Shown here piece by piece: positions 33,922 to 42,281 of a stretch of 64,000 nt of DNA. Under the pieces are notes generated by a model. That model saw only the letters and a program-made list of their open reading frames with translations, was not told the DNA's origin and did no database searches. Numbering within the stretch: the stretch's first letter is position 1; each line of letters begins with the position of its first letter. The translations under genes and the position numbers were made by a program. Source of the DNA: Acidaminococcaceae bacterium (GTDB lineage Bacteria > Bacillota > Negativicutes > Acidaminococcales > Acidaminococcaceae); NCBI GenBank assembly GCA_944390935.1, contig CALXRU010000003.1, positions 40,915 through 104,914 on the forward strand, written 5' to 3'.

Positions 33922-34589
33922 AATTCCTCCGCCTCCGATTTTCTGATATAGTAAGGCTCCAAGCCGAAAATGCCGTTTTGTTCCTGCGGGTTGTAGGCTT
34001 TAAGCGCTGCCAGTGCCGTACCGGCGGCCTGCGGCAGACGCAGATAGTCCGGCGCAAGGCTGCACCATGCGGGCAGCTCCATGCCTTCCAGCTTGTTACA
34101 TTCGCCAAGGATGACGGCCGGTTTGCCCTGCGCCGCCAGATTCTCCAGCAGCTGCTGTTTATTGACAACCTGCACGCCCTGCAATTCCTTAACTTCGCCG
34201 TCCTGCCATTCGTACAGCGCCTGATAGTAATTGCCCTTCTGCGCGTCCAGCACCGGTGAAAGCACAATGCCCTCAACCGGCAGGTTATACGCCAGTGCCA
34301 GCGGCGTCGCCACGCCCTGCAAAGGCTTCTGCCAAGCGTAAGCCAGCGCTTCTGCCGTGGCAAGCCCTATGCGCAGGCCGGTAAAGCTGCCCGGCCCCAT
34401 GCTGACGGCGATTAAATCAATATCGCCCTTCTGCACGCCGGTACGCTGCAAAAGCTGTTCCATCTGCGGCATCAGGCCTTCGGAATGGGTCATGCCCATG
34501 TTGATTTTATATTCTGCCAGAATTTTGCCGTCGCGGCATAAGCCGACGGCGCAGGCCTTGGTTGCCGTATCAATTGCCAGTACCAGCAT
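33894..34589 (-). CDS. tsaB: tRNA threonylcarbamoyladenosine biosynthesis protein TsaB
   Basis: 231 residues from ATG 34589, chosen because the family starts MLVLAIDTATKACAVGL at this point; 26 further upstream codons overlap tsaE and look non-coding. MTHSEGLMPQMEQLL and VSMGPGSFTGLRIGLATAEALAYA are the TsaB signatures. It is the scaffold partner that dimerises with TsaD in the t6A complex. Overlaps tsaE by 20 bases. Confidence 0.95.
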   Translation of the reverse strand: MLVLAIDTATKACAVGLCRDGKILAEYKINMGMTHSEGLMPQMEQLLQRTGVQKGDIDLIAVSMGPGSFTGLRIGLATAEALAYAWQKPLQGVATPLALAYNLPVEGIVLSPVLDAQKGNYYQALYEWQDGEVKELQGVQVVNKQQLLENLAAQGKPAVILGECNKLEGMELPAWCSLAPDYLRLPQAAGTALAALKAYNPQEQNGIFGLEPYYIRKSEAEELWEQKHGKQ

Positions 34590-35043
34590 GTTCTTCCACT
34601 TCCTTGCAAAGTTTTTCGTAGCGCGCCCCGTGCGGATTAAAAATAACCTTACGCCCCGCGCCCGCAATCTTTATCGTAATATGCAGATATTCCTCCGGCA
34701 GCTCGTCAATAAAAAGCTCGCCCCATTCCACGACGGTAACACCGTCGCCGCCGCAATATTCGCCGAAGCCGGTGTTGTACAGTTCGTCCGCGTCCTTTAT
34801 GCGGTACAAATCAAAGTGGCGCATTTCCAGCCTGCCAGCGTACACATTCATAATGGCAAAGGTGGGGCTGTTTACTTCAGCCACGTCCGCGCCCAGTCCG
34901 GCAGCAATGCCGCGGCTTAACAAAGTTTTGCCCGCGCCAAGGTCGCCCGTCAGGCAGTACACGTCGCCGTCAGCTGCAAGGCTGCCCAAAAGCTGCCCCA
35001 GCGCTTCGGTCGCCGCGCTGTCGCTGCAATAAATTTCCATCAT
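34570..35043 (-). CDS. tsaE: tRNA threonylcarbamoyladenosine biosynthesis ATPase TsaE
   Basis: 157-158 residues from the ATG pair at 35043/35040, after GGAAGGG. The Walker A motif GDLGAGKT, VNSPTFAIMNVY and VVEWGELF are typical of TsaE. It is the ATPase that turns over the TsaBD complex. First gene of the t6A operon. Confidence 0.95.
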   Translation of the reverse strand: MMEIYCSDSAATEALGQLLGSLAADGDVYCLTGDLGAGKTLLSRGIAAGLGADVAEVNSPTFAIMNVYAGRLEMRHFDLYRIKDADELYNTGFGEYCGGDGVTVVEWGELFIDELPEEYLHITIKIAGAGRKVIFNPHGARYEKLCKEVEEHAGTGN

Positions 35044-35065
35044 AAAAATCCCTTCCATGTAATGC

Positions 35066-35097
35066 CAAAAAGCAGTACCGGAACCTGCCGGTACTGC
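35066..35097 (-). terminator. Terminator after the GerMN-domain gene
   Basis: On the minus strand GCAGTACCGG pairs with CCGGTACTGC, followed by TTTTT. It insulates the amidase/GerMN pair from tsaE. Confidence 0.9.
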
Positions 35098-35102
35098 CCT
35101 TG

Positions 35103-35636
35103 TTATTTTGCTATCATAGTCGTATCGCGCTCAAAGGCGTCCAACAAATCAATATGCCCTTTTATGCTGGCTTCCTTTTTGCCCTCAATCAAAAAGGTTA
35201 CCTCCTTGATGTTCGGGAACTCCGTCAGCGTGTTCGTCATGGCCTGAGTCAGCATCATTTCGGTGTAAGAACCGGCTTCGATGTTGTAAATCTCCTTGCT
35301 TAAATCCACAACCGCCACGCCTTTATCCACCGTAAGGCTGAGGATTTTTAAGCCCTGCGGGAAGGCGTTAACCAGCTTTTCATCCTGCGGTTGGGTATTT
35401 ATCAAAGCCTCCAGCGCCAAAAGCGGCTGCTCGTTGCTGTCGCCTTCAACTGTTACCTTTTCGGCATACAGCATTTCCGTCCCGTCCGCAGGCAGGCGGT
35501 AAACAGTTACCGTGTGCTTTTCCGTCTGCGTCACCGCAGGTTTATCCGGCACAACCGGAGTATTTTCCTGCGTGCAGGCCGCCGTCAGCAAAGTCATCAG
35601 TACCACGCAGAGTACCGCAAAAAATTTTTTCAGCAT
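35103..35636 (-). CDS. GerMN-domain lipoprotein
   Basis: 177 residues from ATG 35636 (GGAGGG upstream). A lipoprotein signal peptide ends TLLTAAC, followed by a short linker and a GerMN domain (VTVYRLPADG, PLLALEALINTQP, VDKGVAVVDLSKEIY, LTQAMTNTLTEFPNIKEVTFLIEG). GerMN domains occur in spore germination GerM and in cell-wall proteins of non-sporulating relatives. It lies 14 bases after the amidase gene, so a role in envelope or peptidoglycan turnover is likely. Confidence 0.88.
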   Translation of the reverse strand: MLKKFFAVLCVVLMTLLTAACTQENTPVVPDKPAVTQTEKHTVTVYRLPADGTEMLYAEKVTVEGDSNEQPLLALEALINTQPQDEKLVNAFPQGLKILSLTVDKGVAVVDLSKEIYNIEAGSYTEMMLTQAMTNTLTEFPNIKEVTFLIEGKKEASIKGHIDLLDAFERDTTMIAK

Positions 35637-35650
35637 GTTAGTACCCTCCG

Positions 35651-36832
35651 TCAATCAAAATAATCTTCAATGCCGTCGGCAATGGATTTTGCCAGCTTGT
35701 TGATGTACCAGTTGCTTTTCATCAGCTTTTCTTCCTTGGGGTTGGAGATAAACGCCAGCTCCAGCAATGTGGAAGGCATGGTACAGCGTTTGTTTACGTA
35801 AAAGTTCGCCTTGCGGATGCCAAGGTCGTCCAGCCCGAAGTTTTTAACCAGCCTGTCCTGCACGGCCTGTGCCAGACGGGCGTCGTTGCTGGTTTTGGGG
35901 TAATAATAGGACGAGAAGCCGCCCACGTTTTTATTGGTAGAGGAGTTGATGTGGATACTGATAAATGCGTCGGCGTCGTTATCCTCCGCCACATCCACGC
36001 GCGCCTGCAATTCCTGCACGTCGCTGGCGTTAGGCCCGTAAACGTCCTTATCGCCGGTGCGGGTCATGCTTACCTTCGCGCCTTTTTTCTTCAGCAGCTC
36101 CTGCACTTTTTTGGTAATTTTTAAAGTTACGTCCTTTTCGCGCGTGCCGTTTGCGCCGATAGCGCCCGGGTCACTGCCGCCGTGGCCAGCGTCAAGGGTA
36201 ATTTTTTTGCCCTTCAGCCCGCCGCTTGTTTTATAGCTGTTCTTGGACTTGGTAACTTTCTTTTCTTCTTTTTTCTCCTCCGTCTTTTTCGGAGTCGTCA
36301 CCTTCGGCACGGTAGCCTTGGGTGCAGACGCTTTCGGATCAGTTGCCTTCGGCGCGGTTACCGCCGGTTTGGCGGGCTCTGTTTTAGCGGGCGCAGCTTT
36401 TGGTATTACCACGCTCGGCGTTGCGGTTTTATCCGCCGTAATATCTACAACCAAACGGTTCGGGCGTTTGGTTACAGGGTCGTTCTTTAAGGTAAAGGCT
36501 TTATAATCCTGCGTGCCGATTGTGCGCGTCAGCGGCAGTTTCAGCACCGTCCTGCCGGGGCTGGTTGTAACCGTCATCGTCGGCGCAAGCGTGCTGCGCA
36601 TTTTAAAACTGCGCGCAACCTTGCTGTTTAAATCGGCGTTAAGCGTTACCAGCATCGTCTGCCCCTGAAAGCTGACGTTATAGCCAGGCGCAGAATCCAG
36701 ATCCACAACGAGGCGAAGCACGTTATACCTGTCAAGCCCCCAGCGCACGTCCGTAACCTCGGCCGCATACGCGCTGACGGTGGCAAAAATACTTATTAAA
36801 AACATAAGGCAGCAAATTATTTTTTTGTGCAA
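35651..36832 (-). CDS. N-acetylmuramoyl-L-alanine amidase with AMIN domain
   Basis: 393 residues. Signal peptide (residues 1-24, ending AYA), AMIN domain (about 25-130, VDLDSAPGYNVSF), a Pro/Ala/Lys/Thr-rich linker (about 135-205), and an Amidase_3 catalytic domain (KKITLDAGHGGSDPGAIG, SIHINSS, STLLELAFISNPKEE) with the zinc His/Glu residues. It cleaves the amide bond between muramic acid and the stem peptide in the periplasm. The AMIN domain localises it to septum or envelope partners. Paired with the GerMN lipoprotein downstream. Confidence 0.95.
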   Translation of the reverse strand: MHKKIICCLMFLISIFATVSAYAAEVTDVRWGLDRYNVLRLVVDLDSAPGYNVSFQGQTMLVTLNADLNSKVARSFKMRSTLAPTMTVTTSPGRTVLKLPLTRTIGTQDYKAFTLKNDPVTKRPNRLVVDITADKTATPSVVIPKAAPAKTEPAKPAVTAPKATDPKASAPKATVPKVTTPKKTEEKKEEKKVTKSKNSYKTSGGLKGKKITLDAGHGGSDPGAIGANGTREKDVTLKITKKVQELLKKKGAKVSMTRTGDKDVYGPNASDVQELQARVDVAEDNDADAFISIHINSSTNKNVGGFSSYYYPKTSNDARLAQAVQDRLVKNFGLDDLGIRKANFYVNKRCTMPSTLLELAFISNPKEEKLMKSNWYINKLAKSIADGIEDYFD

Positions 36833-36927
36833 GCCCCGTCACTCCTTTGTCGCAATTTAACTAAATAATTTTATCATGTTTACAAAGTTATGTAAATAAA
36901 TTACAGCCTGCCCGCGGCAGATTTCAC

Positions 36928-38487
36928 TTAAATTTCGCCGTTTTCCACCATGCGGCGTGCTTCCGGCAGCAAAGCCGCAAGTTCACCGGCCGCAAGGCCG
37001 ATACAGCCTTTGGCGGCAAGCTCGCCCGCCAGACCGTGCAGATAAACGCCGCAGACAGCGGCAGCTTCCGCTTCCACGCCCTGCGCGCACAGCCCCGCGA
37101 TAACGCCGGTCAGCACATCACCACAGCCACCCGTCGCCATGGCGCTGGTACCCGTAGTGTTAACATAAACTGTGCCGTCCGGGCAGCCGATAACCGTCGG
37201 CGCGCCTTTCAGCACCAGCACGCAGTTCCATTCTTTAGCATATTTTTCTGCCAGCTCCACGCGGCGCACGTCAACTTCGCCCGCCGTTAATCCGCACAAA
37301 CGCGCCATTTCACCCGGGTGGGGCGTCAAAATTTTAGTGCATTTAAGCTGCGGCAGCACGTCAACGCTGTGACTTAAAGCAGTCAGCGCGTCGGCGTCGA
37401 TAACCGCCGTGCCCTCGTAGCCTTGCAGAATGTTCATAATCACTTCGCCGGTTGCTTCGCTCGTGCCCAGCCCCGGCCCGATTGCCAGAACATCCGCCTT
37501 ATTCGCAGCGTCCAGCACTTCATTGGCAGCGCCGCCGCCCAAAATACCCGGCATGCGCTCAATCAAACCTTTAACCATTACTTCGGTCAGCTTAACGGCC
37601 AAAACCTCACGCGAACACAGTGGCGTGTACAGGCTTACCAGCCCTGCACCCGCCTTTACGCCAGCGTTGGCACACAGCGCCGCCGCACCGGTGTAACCCG
37701 GCGAACCCGCCGTTACCACCACGCGCCCAGCTTCGCCCTTGTGGCAGTTGCCGCTGCGGATGGGCAAAAAGTCGCGTACAATTTCGCTATCCAAAAGGTA
37801 CTTGCTGCCCTCCGCCTGTTCCGTCAGCGCCTCCGGCATACCGATAGGCGCAACAATCAATTTGCCTGCACTTTCCGCAGCGGGGTACAAATAAAGCCCC
37901 ACCTTCGGCAGCTGCATCGTCACAGTAGCCGCTGCCTGCACCGCGCTTTCATCGGCAAGCCCCGTGTCCGCTTCCACGCCGCTCGGCACATCCACCGCCA
38001 GCACGTCGGCACGCGCGCCGTTCATCAGTTCGCAGGCGCGTTTATAACTGCCGGTCAGTTCGCCCTTAAAGCCTGTGCCCAAAAGCGCGTCAATCAATAT
38101 ATCCGCATGGGCTGCGGCAATTTCCGCCACATGCCAGTCCGTTTCGTCGTTCAGTAAGTTTATCGCCAGTCCACTTTTAGCGCAAATCTTCAGCTGCATA
38201 GCCGCTGCGCCCGTAAAATCCGCCACAGGCGAAGCCAAAAAGATTTTAACCCGCGCCCCTTCGGCACTGAGCCAGCGCGCAGCCACCAAACCGTCGCCGC
38301 CGTTGTTGCCCTTACTGGCAAAAATTACCACGCTTTTGGCGTAAACATCGCCGTCCAAAAGCTCTGCGGCAGCCTCCGCCACCGCGCGCCCCGCGTTTTC
38401 CATCAGTACGGCGGTCGGCAGGTAAAACTCCTCCGCCGCCTTTTTATCCAGCGCGCCCATTTCACGCGCGTAAACAAGCTTCATCAT
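36928..38487 (-). CDS. nnr: Bifunctional NAD(P)H-hydrate epimerase / ADP-dependent dehydratase
   Basis: 519 residues. The N-terminal YjeF_N epimerase domain (about 1-210, NNGGDGLVAARWL, DVPSGVEADTG) is fused to a C-terminal ADP-dependent carbohydrate-kinase-like dehydratase (about 225-510, KGEAGRVVVTAGSPGYTGAA, AIGPGLGTS, LTPHPGEMARL, GCGDVLTGVIAGL). It repairs NAD(P)H hydrates formed by heat or side reactions. One base overlap with acpS (TAATG) or a start one codon on, a pairing common in bacteria. Confidence 0.95.
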   Translation of the reverse strand: MMKLVYAREMGALDKKAAEEFYLPTAVLMENAGRAVAEAAAELLDGDVYAKSVVIFASKGNNGGDGLVAARWLSAEGARVKIFLASPVADFTGAAAMQLKICAKSGLAINLLNDETDWHVAEIAAAHADILIDALLGTGFKGELTGSYKRACELMNGARADVLAVDVPSGVEADTGLADESAVQAAATVTMQLPKVGLYLYPAAESAGKLIVAPIGMPEALTEQAEGSKYLLDSEIVRDFLPIRSGNCHKGEAGRVVVTAGSPGYTGAAALCANAGVKAGAGLVSLYTPLCSREVLAVKLTEVMVKGLIERMPGILGGGAANEVLDAANKADVLAIGPGLGTSEATGEVIMNILQGYEGTAVIDADALTALSHSVDVLPQLKCTKILTPHPGEMARLCGLTAGEVDVRRVELAEKYAKEWNCVLVLKGAPTVIGCPDGTVYVNTTGTSAMATGGCGDVLTGVIAGLCAQGVEAEAAAVCGVYLHGLAGELAAKGCIGLAAGELAALLPEARRMVENGEI

Positions 38488-38858
38488 TATCCCTCCAAAA
38501 TAACCTGCGCCATTGCCAGCTCCTTCGTGTGGCTAAGCGTTAAATGCAAACGCTCCGCGCCCAGCCCAGCGGCAAAATCCTTAAAATAACCATGCAGGAT
38601 AAGCTGCGGCCTGCCCATATCGTCGTTAATAACTTCAATCTCCGTCAGGCGCCCGCCGCGCAGCCCCGTGCCGATAGCCTTTAAAAAGGCCTCCTTGGCG
38701 GCAAAACGGGCGGCATAGCTTTGCGTCGACTGCACGCCGCGGCTGTTGCAATAATCCTGCTCGCGCTGCGTAAAAACGCGCGCCGCAAAACCTGCCTGCC
38801 CCAGCGCCTTTTGTATGCGGTTTACCTCTGCCAAATCGCAGCCAATACCGATAATCAT
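38487..38858 (-). CDS. acpS: Holo-[acyl-carrier-protein] synthase
   Basis: 123 residues. IGIGCDLAEVNRI with the metal-binding Asp and RFAAKEAFLKAIGTGL with the Glu are the AcpS motifs; LSHTKELAMAQVIL closes the fold. It transfers 4'-phosphopantetheine from CoA to ACP. AAGGAG precedes the ATG. Confidence 0.96.
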   Translation of the reverse strand: MIIGIGCDLAEVNRIQKALGQAGFAARVFTQREQDYCNSRGVQSTQSYAARFAAKEAFLKAIGTGLRGGRLTEIEVINDDMGRPQLILHGYFKDFAAGLGAERLHLTLSHTKELAMAQVILEG

Positions 38859-38989
38859 ATAAGCTCCTTTAACTCATCGCGCCGGTTGGCGCAAACTAAT
38901 CCATATTTGTTTTATTTCACTTTTTACCTGTAAAATCCTGCCCCTAAAAGTGAACTTTATGCAAAAATAGCGCGCCCGCGCGGATGTAC

Positions 38990-39018
38990 TTGGCGCATGC
39001 CGCATTTTGCGGTATAAT
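38990..39018 (+). promoter_or_regulatory. Promoter of the TSCPD gene
   Basis: TTGGCG (38990-38995), a 17-base spacer and TATAAT (39013-39018). Confidence 0.7.
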
Positions 39019-39050
39019 CAAAGGGCAGTAAATTTTAAGGAGGAAGCACT

Positions 39051-39293
39051 TTGTTATATAAAACGCACGGAACCTGCTCCACCGCTATCGACGTGGAAGT
39101 TGAAGGCGGCATCGTCAAACAGGTAAAATTTATTAACGGCTGCCCCGGCAACACCCGCGGCATTGAACTTTTAGTGCAGGGCATGCCCGCGCAGGAAGTA
39201 ATCCGCCGCCTGAAAGGCGTAACCTGCGGGCACAAACCCACCAGCTGCCCCGACCAGCTCGCCAGAGCGCTGGAAGCAGCGATTGAGGAATAA
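39051..39293 (+). CDS. TSCPD-domain protein (TIGR03905-like)
   Basis: 80 residues starting at TTG, seven bases after AAGGAGG; no ATG is available. Four cysteines are spread across it (GTCSTAI, NGCPGNTRGIE, VTCGHKPTSCPDQLARAL), matching the TSCPD domain otherwise found at the C-terminus of vitamin B12-dependent ribonucleotide reductases. The stand-alone family is common in anaerobes and has no established role; redox or metal binding is plausible. Confidence 0.88.
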   Translation: MLYKTHGTCSTAIDVEVEGGIVKQVKFINGCPGNTRGIELLVQGMPAQEVIRRLKGVTCGHKPTSCPDQLARALEAAIEE

Positions 39294-39316
39294 AACTGAA
39301 CAGCAACGTATAAGTT

Positions 39317-39349
39317 AAAACGCTCCCCGCGTAATGTGGGGAGCGTTTT
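39317..39349 (+). terminator. Terminator of the TSCPD gene
   Basis: AAAACGCTCCCC/GGGGAGCGTTTT with a 9-base loop. Confidence 0.9.
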
Positions 39350-39413
39350 GTATTTCAGGAAACAAATTGTTAAATTCCTGCTCAAAAAGTTCCCTGATTT
39401 TAGTTTATACGCA

Positions 39414-39440
39414 AAAAGGCAGCCCTGAAGGCTGCCTTTT
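39414..39440 (-). terminator. Terminator of the ybjQ-like gene
   Basis: AAAAGGCAGCC/GGCTGCCTTTT with a short loop. The leftward U-tract is good and it can work in both directions. Confidence 0.85.
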
Positions 39441-39447
39441 AACCATA

Positions 39448-39768
39448 TTATTTTAATTTTACCGCCGTGCCGCTTACGCTGACCATCAGCATACCGTTTT
39501 CCTTGCCCAAAACTTCGTAATCAACATCGACACCGACAACGGCATCAGCGCCTAATCTTTCAGCGCGCCCGCACATTTCATCAATAGCTTTTTCGCGCGC
39601 TTCTTCAAGCTCGTTTTCATAAGTGCTGCTGCGCCCGCCAAAAATATCGGTAAGACCGGAAAACATATCCTTAACAAAATTTACGCCGGACACCACTTCA
39701 CCAAAAACAATGCCCTTATACTCGGCAATCTGCCTGCCTTCAACATTCTGCGTAGTCGTAACAATCAT
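39448..39768 (-). CDS. YbjQ/UPF0145 family protein (heavy-metal-binding-domain fold)
   Basis: 106 residues. [59 protein letters not shown] match the UPF0145 family, a small pentameric fold of unknown function. AAAGGAGG is at good distance from the ATG. This is the last ordinary-composition gene before the AT-rich block: the DUF262 stop lies only 22 bases upstream, leaving no room for its own promoter, so it is now probably read from the accessory operon. Confidence 0.88.
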   Translation of the reverse strand: MIVTTTQNVEGRQIAEYKGIVFGEVVSGVNFVKDMFSGLTDIFGGRSSTYENELEEAREKAIDEMCGRAERLGADAVVGVDVDYEVLGKENGMLMVSVSGTAVKLK

Positions 39769-39790
39769 GGGGATGACCTCCTTTGAAAAT

Positions 39791-41521
39791 TCAACCTTCT
39801 ATAATATTTTCATATAAAATTTTAGCTAAATCAATTGTTCTTTTTTGAATCAACTCTTCTGTCCATTCTTCTGTATCATGATATTCTTCTACAAAATTTT
39901 TTACAGTTATATATTGGGAATCTTTATACTTTTCCATTTTATAACTAAATTCTTTGTCTTGCAAGCTGCTATTAATATCGTTACCCAATGGCAAAAGGTT
40001 CCCAATCATTCCAACAAAATCTTTTTTTGTTGACTCAGGTAAAATATGTTCTATAGTAAACAAATTAAACTTTAATTCTGTTGTAGAAAAATAAGTTTCT
40101 ACTTTTTGAAGAATATATTGAACTAATTTTTTCTGTTTTTCCTGACCTGAAACATACCGAATATTCTTAAATGCACTTTCAAATAAATTATACTCTGGTA
40201 AAGAATTTTTTAAATCTTGAATTAAATTATTTACACAAGTAGCAGATTCTTCTTTGTTTTTACAGTTTCTTAATCTCCGTGCATAAGCAGAATATCTTTG
40301 TTCTAATCCTGATGGCCTACTAGAACAAACAGCAGTAAATACAAAATGAAAATGTTCTAAACAATTCAAAATATTTATAAATTGTTTATGTGAAATTAAA
40401 TTCTTTCTTTTTACATCAAATAACGCTAGTAAAAAAATTCTAACTTGTGTAACATTAAATATTTTAAAAGAATTTAAAGTAGTGTAAACAGATAAATATT
40501 CTGGCCTATTCCAATCCGATCTGTCAGGTTCACTTATTTGAGCATAATCCTTCGCTGCAACAGCTAATTCATTAATAAATATGGTGTAATCATTTATATT
40601 TTTATCTATATTTTTTCTAAAATACTTTACTAAATTACGATTAGTAGATAAACGATATTTAGAAATCCAATAGTGCCTATAAAATGTATTAAAATCTCCC
40701 GATTCACATTTTTTTATTTCATCTTTTGCTGATTTCCATCTTTCAGCCGCACTATCTAAAGGCTCTTGCTCCGTTAGAATACTAAATATTGAATTTTTTA
40801 TAATATCAACAGGAGTTAAATCTTTACCTTTAGAATTCAACACTTCAAATATTGTATAAGCATCATCAAAAGATTTAACAGTAATATAAATTACTCTACA
40901 TTTTAAAATTTGATCACGAAACGCTTTTAATGCATCAATATAATTAATATCATTTTGAATATGATTGTTTTCTTTAATAATTTTTATTAGTGAAGATTCT
41001 CTTAGCTGTTTGTCAAAAAAATTATAAGCTGACAATAATCTCTTTTCTTCAGCTGTACTTGGTTTCATCGAAAAATCAATATCTTTAAGTTGTATTCTTT
41101 TTTGAAAAAACGGTTTAGGATTTTCATTTACTAATTTAGCATATGAATTACCGTCATTATCTTCACCCATAACATTTAAATGGGTCATTTGTCCTAACTT
41201 ATCTTCCTTTAACGCTTTAAATTTTTGCGTTAAAACAGCAAAAGCAATTGTAAATGTCGTCAATCTTTGCTGTCCGTCTACAACAAATCTTTCTATTTTT
41301 GCTGTATCATCATCATCACCAACAAGCACTAATGATCCAATAAAATAGTCATTAGGAACTAATTTTCCATTTTCATAAACAATATTCTCAAGTAAATCAT
41401 TAAAAATTTCTGTTAACTCTTCTGTGTCCCAAGAAAATTCTCTTTGAAAGCGCGGTATAACATATTTCCTTTGTAATCTTAAAACATCATCCACGCTCGA
41501 TGATACTGCTTTTAATTCCAT
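39791..41521 (-). CDS. DUF262/DUF1524 protein (GmrSD-like, putative defence nuclease)
   Basis: 576 residues from ATG 41521 (AAGGAGGA upstream). The N-terminal DUF262 domain has [12 protein letters not shown] and [10 protein letters not shown], the QR motif linked to nucleotide hydrolysis. The C-terminal part has [13 protein letters not shown] with [11 protein letters not shown], a DUF1524/HNH-like nuclease signature. This domain pair is found in GmrSD type IV restriction and related phage-defence proteins. It follows the second methylase by 13 bases in an operon with the DpnII fusion. Target specificity unknown. AT-rich codon use, unlike the flanking core genes. Confidence 0.85.
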   Translation of the reverse strand: MELKAVSSSVDDVLRLQRKYVIPRFQREFSWDTEELTEIFNDLLENIVYENGKLVPNDYFIGSLVLVGDDDDTAKIERFVVDGQQRLTTFTIAFAVLTQKFKALKEDKLGQMTHLNVMGEDNDGNSYAKLVNENPKPFFQKRIQLKDIDFSMKPSTAEEKRLLSAYNFFDKQLRESSLIKIIKENNHIQNDINYIDALKAFRDQILKCRVIYITVKSFDDAYTIFEVLNSKGKDLTPVDIIKNSIFSILTEQEPLDSAAERWKSAKDEIKKCESGDFNTFYRHYWISKYRLSTNRNLVKYFRKNIDKNINDYTIFINELAVAAKDYAQISEPDRSDWNRPEYLSVYTTLNSFKIFNVTQVRIFLLALFDVKRKNLISHKQFINILNCLEHFHFVFTAVCSSRPSGLEQRYSAYARRLRNCKNKEESATCVNNLIQDLKNSLPEYNLFESAFKNIRYVSGQEKQKKLVQYILQKVETYFSTTELKFNLFTIEHILPESTKKDFVGMIGNLLPLGNDINSSLQDKEFSYKMEKYKDSQYITVKNFVEEYHDTEEWTEELIQKRTIDLAKILYENIIEG

Positions 41522-41534
41522 AAACATCTCCTCC

Positions 41535-42281
41535 TTACTTCTTAAACACAAACAAATACTCGTGAGCCAATAGCAAAAAATTGTATTTTACGCTGTTAGT
41601 TTTCCAATAGCCTGTTGCGCGACAGTTATGTTGTTCTTTTATTATAGTTTCTTTTAATTTAAACCCGGCATTTTGGAAAATTTCCATTATTTTAAAACTC
41701 ATTGGTATAACATGACCTTTTTGACGTGTATCCCCCATAAGTATCGCACAAAATTTATCTTTTTTTAAAACACGGTAGCTTTCATCAGCTACCATTTTCA
41801 TTTCATCTAAAAAATCCGACACTTTTAAAAGTGATAAATCCGCTTCTATATCCTCGCTATATTTTATAATGTTGGCATAAGGTGGATGAGTACAGATAAG
41901 ATCAATACTGTCATTTGGAATAAAATCTAAATGTCTTGCATCCCCTTTTCGGATATAAACCTTACCTGTTGCGTCCGGATATTCAAAATTTGTTTTTTCT
42001 TTACATCTGTTAAGCGCAAAATCGTTAACGTCAACACCTATAATATTTCTTTTTAACAACTTTGCTTCTACTAGTGTAGTTCCACCACCGGCAAACTGGT
42101 CTAATACTAAATCATTTTCCTGCGAATAGCGCAGCAAAATATTGCGCGGTATATAAGGCGACCAGTTACCACGCCATTTTGCGTCATGGGTTGCCCAATT
42201 ACCTCGTTTTGGAAATGACCAATGCGTTGTCATTTCCAGTTCAAAATCTTCAGGCTGCCACGTATTTATTTTTTTGACCAT
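41535..42281 (-). CDS. DNA adenine/cytosine-N methyltransferase
   Basis: 248 residues. AdoMet-binding motif VLDQFAGGGTTLVEA (about 58-72) comes before the catalytic motif CTHPPYANI (about 132-140), then ESYRVLKKDKFCAILMGDTRQKG. The S/T/HPPY-type catalytic loop fits amino-methyltransferases (N6-A or N4-C). It does not look like DpnA, whose DPPY is near the N-terminus. One base overlaps the fusion gene (TAATG), so it is coupled to the restriction enzyme and probably protects DNA or modifies a second site. Confidence 0.85.
   Translation of the reverse strand: MVKKINTWQPEDFELEMTTHWSFPKRGNWATHDAKWRGNWSPYIPRNILLRYSQENDLVLDQFAGGGTTLVEAKLLKRNIIGVDVNDFALNRCKEKTNFEYPDATGKVYIRKGDARHLDFIPNDSIDLICTHPPYANIIKYSEDIEADLSLLKVSDFLDEMKMVADESYRVLKKDKFCAILMGDTRQKGHVIPMSFKIMEIFQNAGFKLKETIIKEQHNCRATGYWKTNSVKYNFLLLAHEYLFVFKK

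Noticed and set aside
39769..39830. Another att copy at the left end of the defence block
   Set aside because: TTCAACCTTCTAT only loosely resembles the 20-bp core and is explained by the DUF262 C-terminal codons.
41535..42281. DpnA (second methylase of the DpnII system)
   Set aside because: The motif order (AdoMet motif before HPPY) and the N-terminus do not match DpnA, so only a generic DNA methylase is called.
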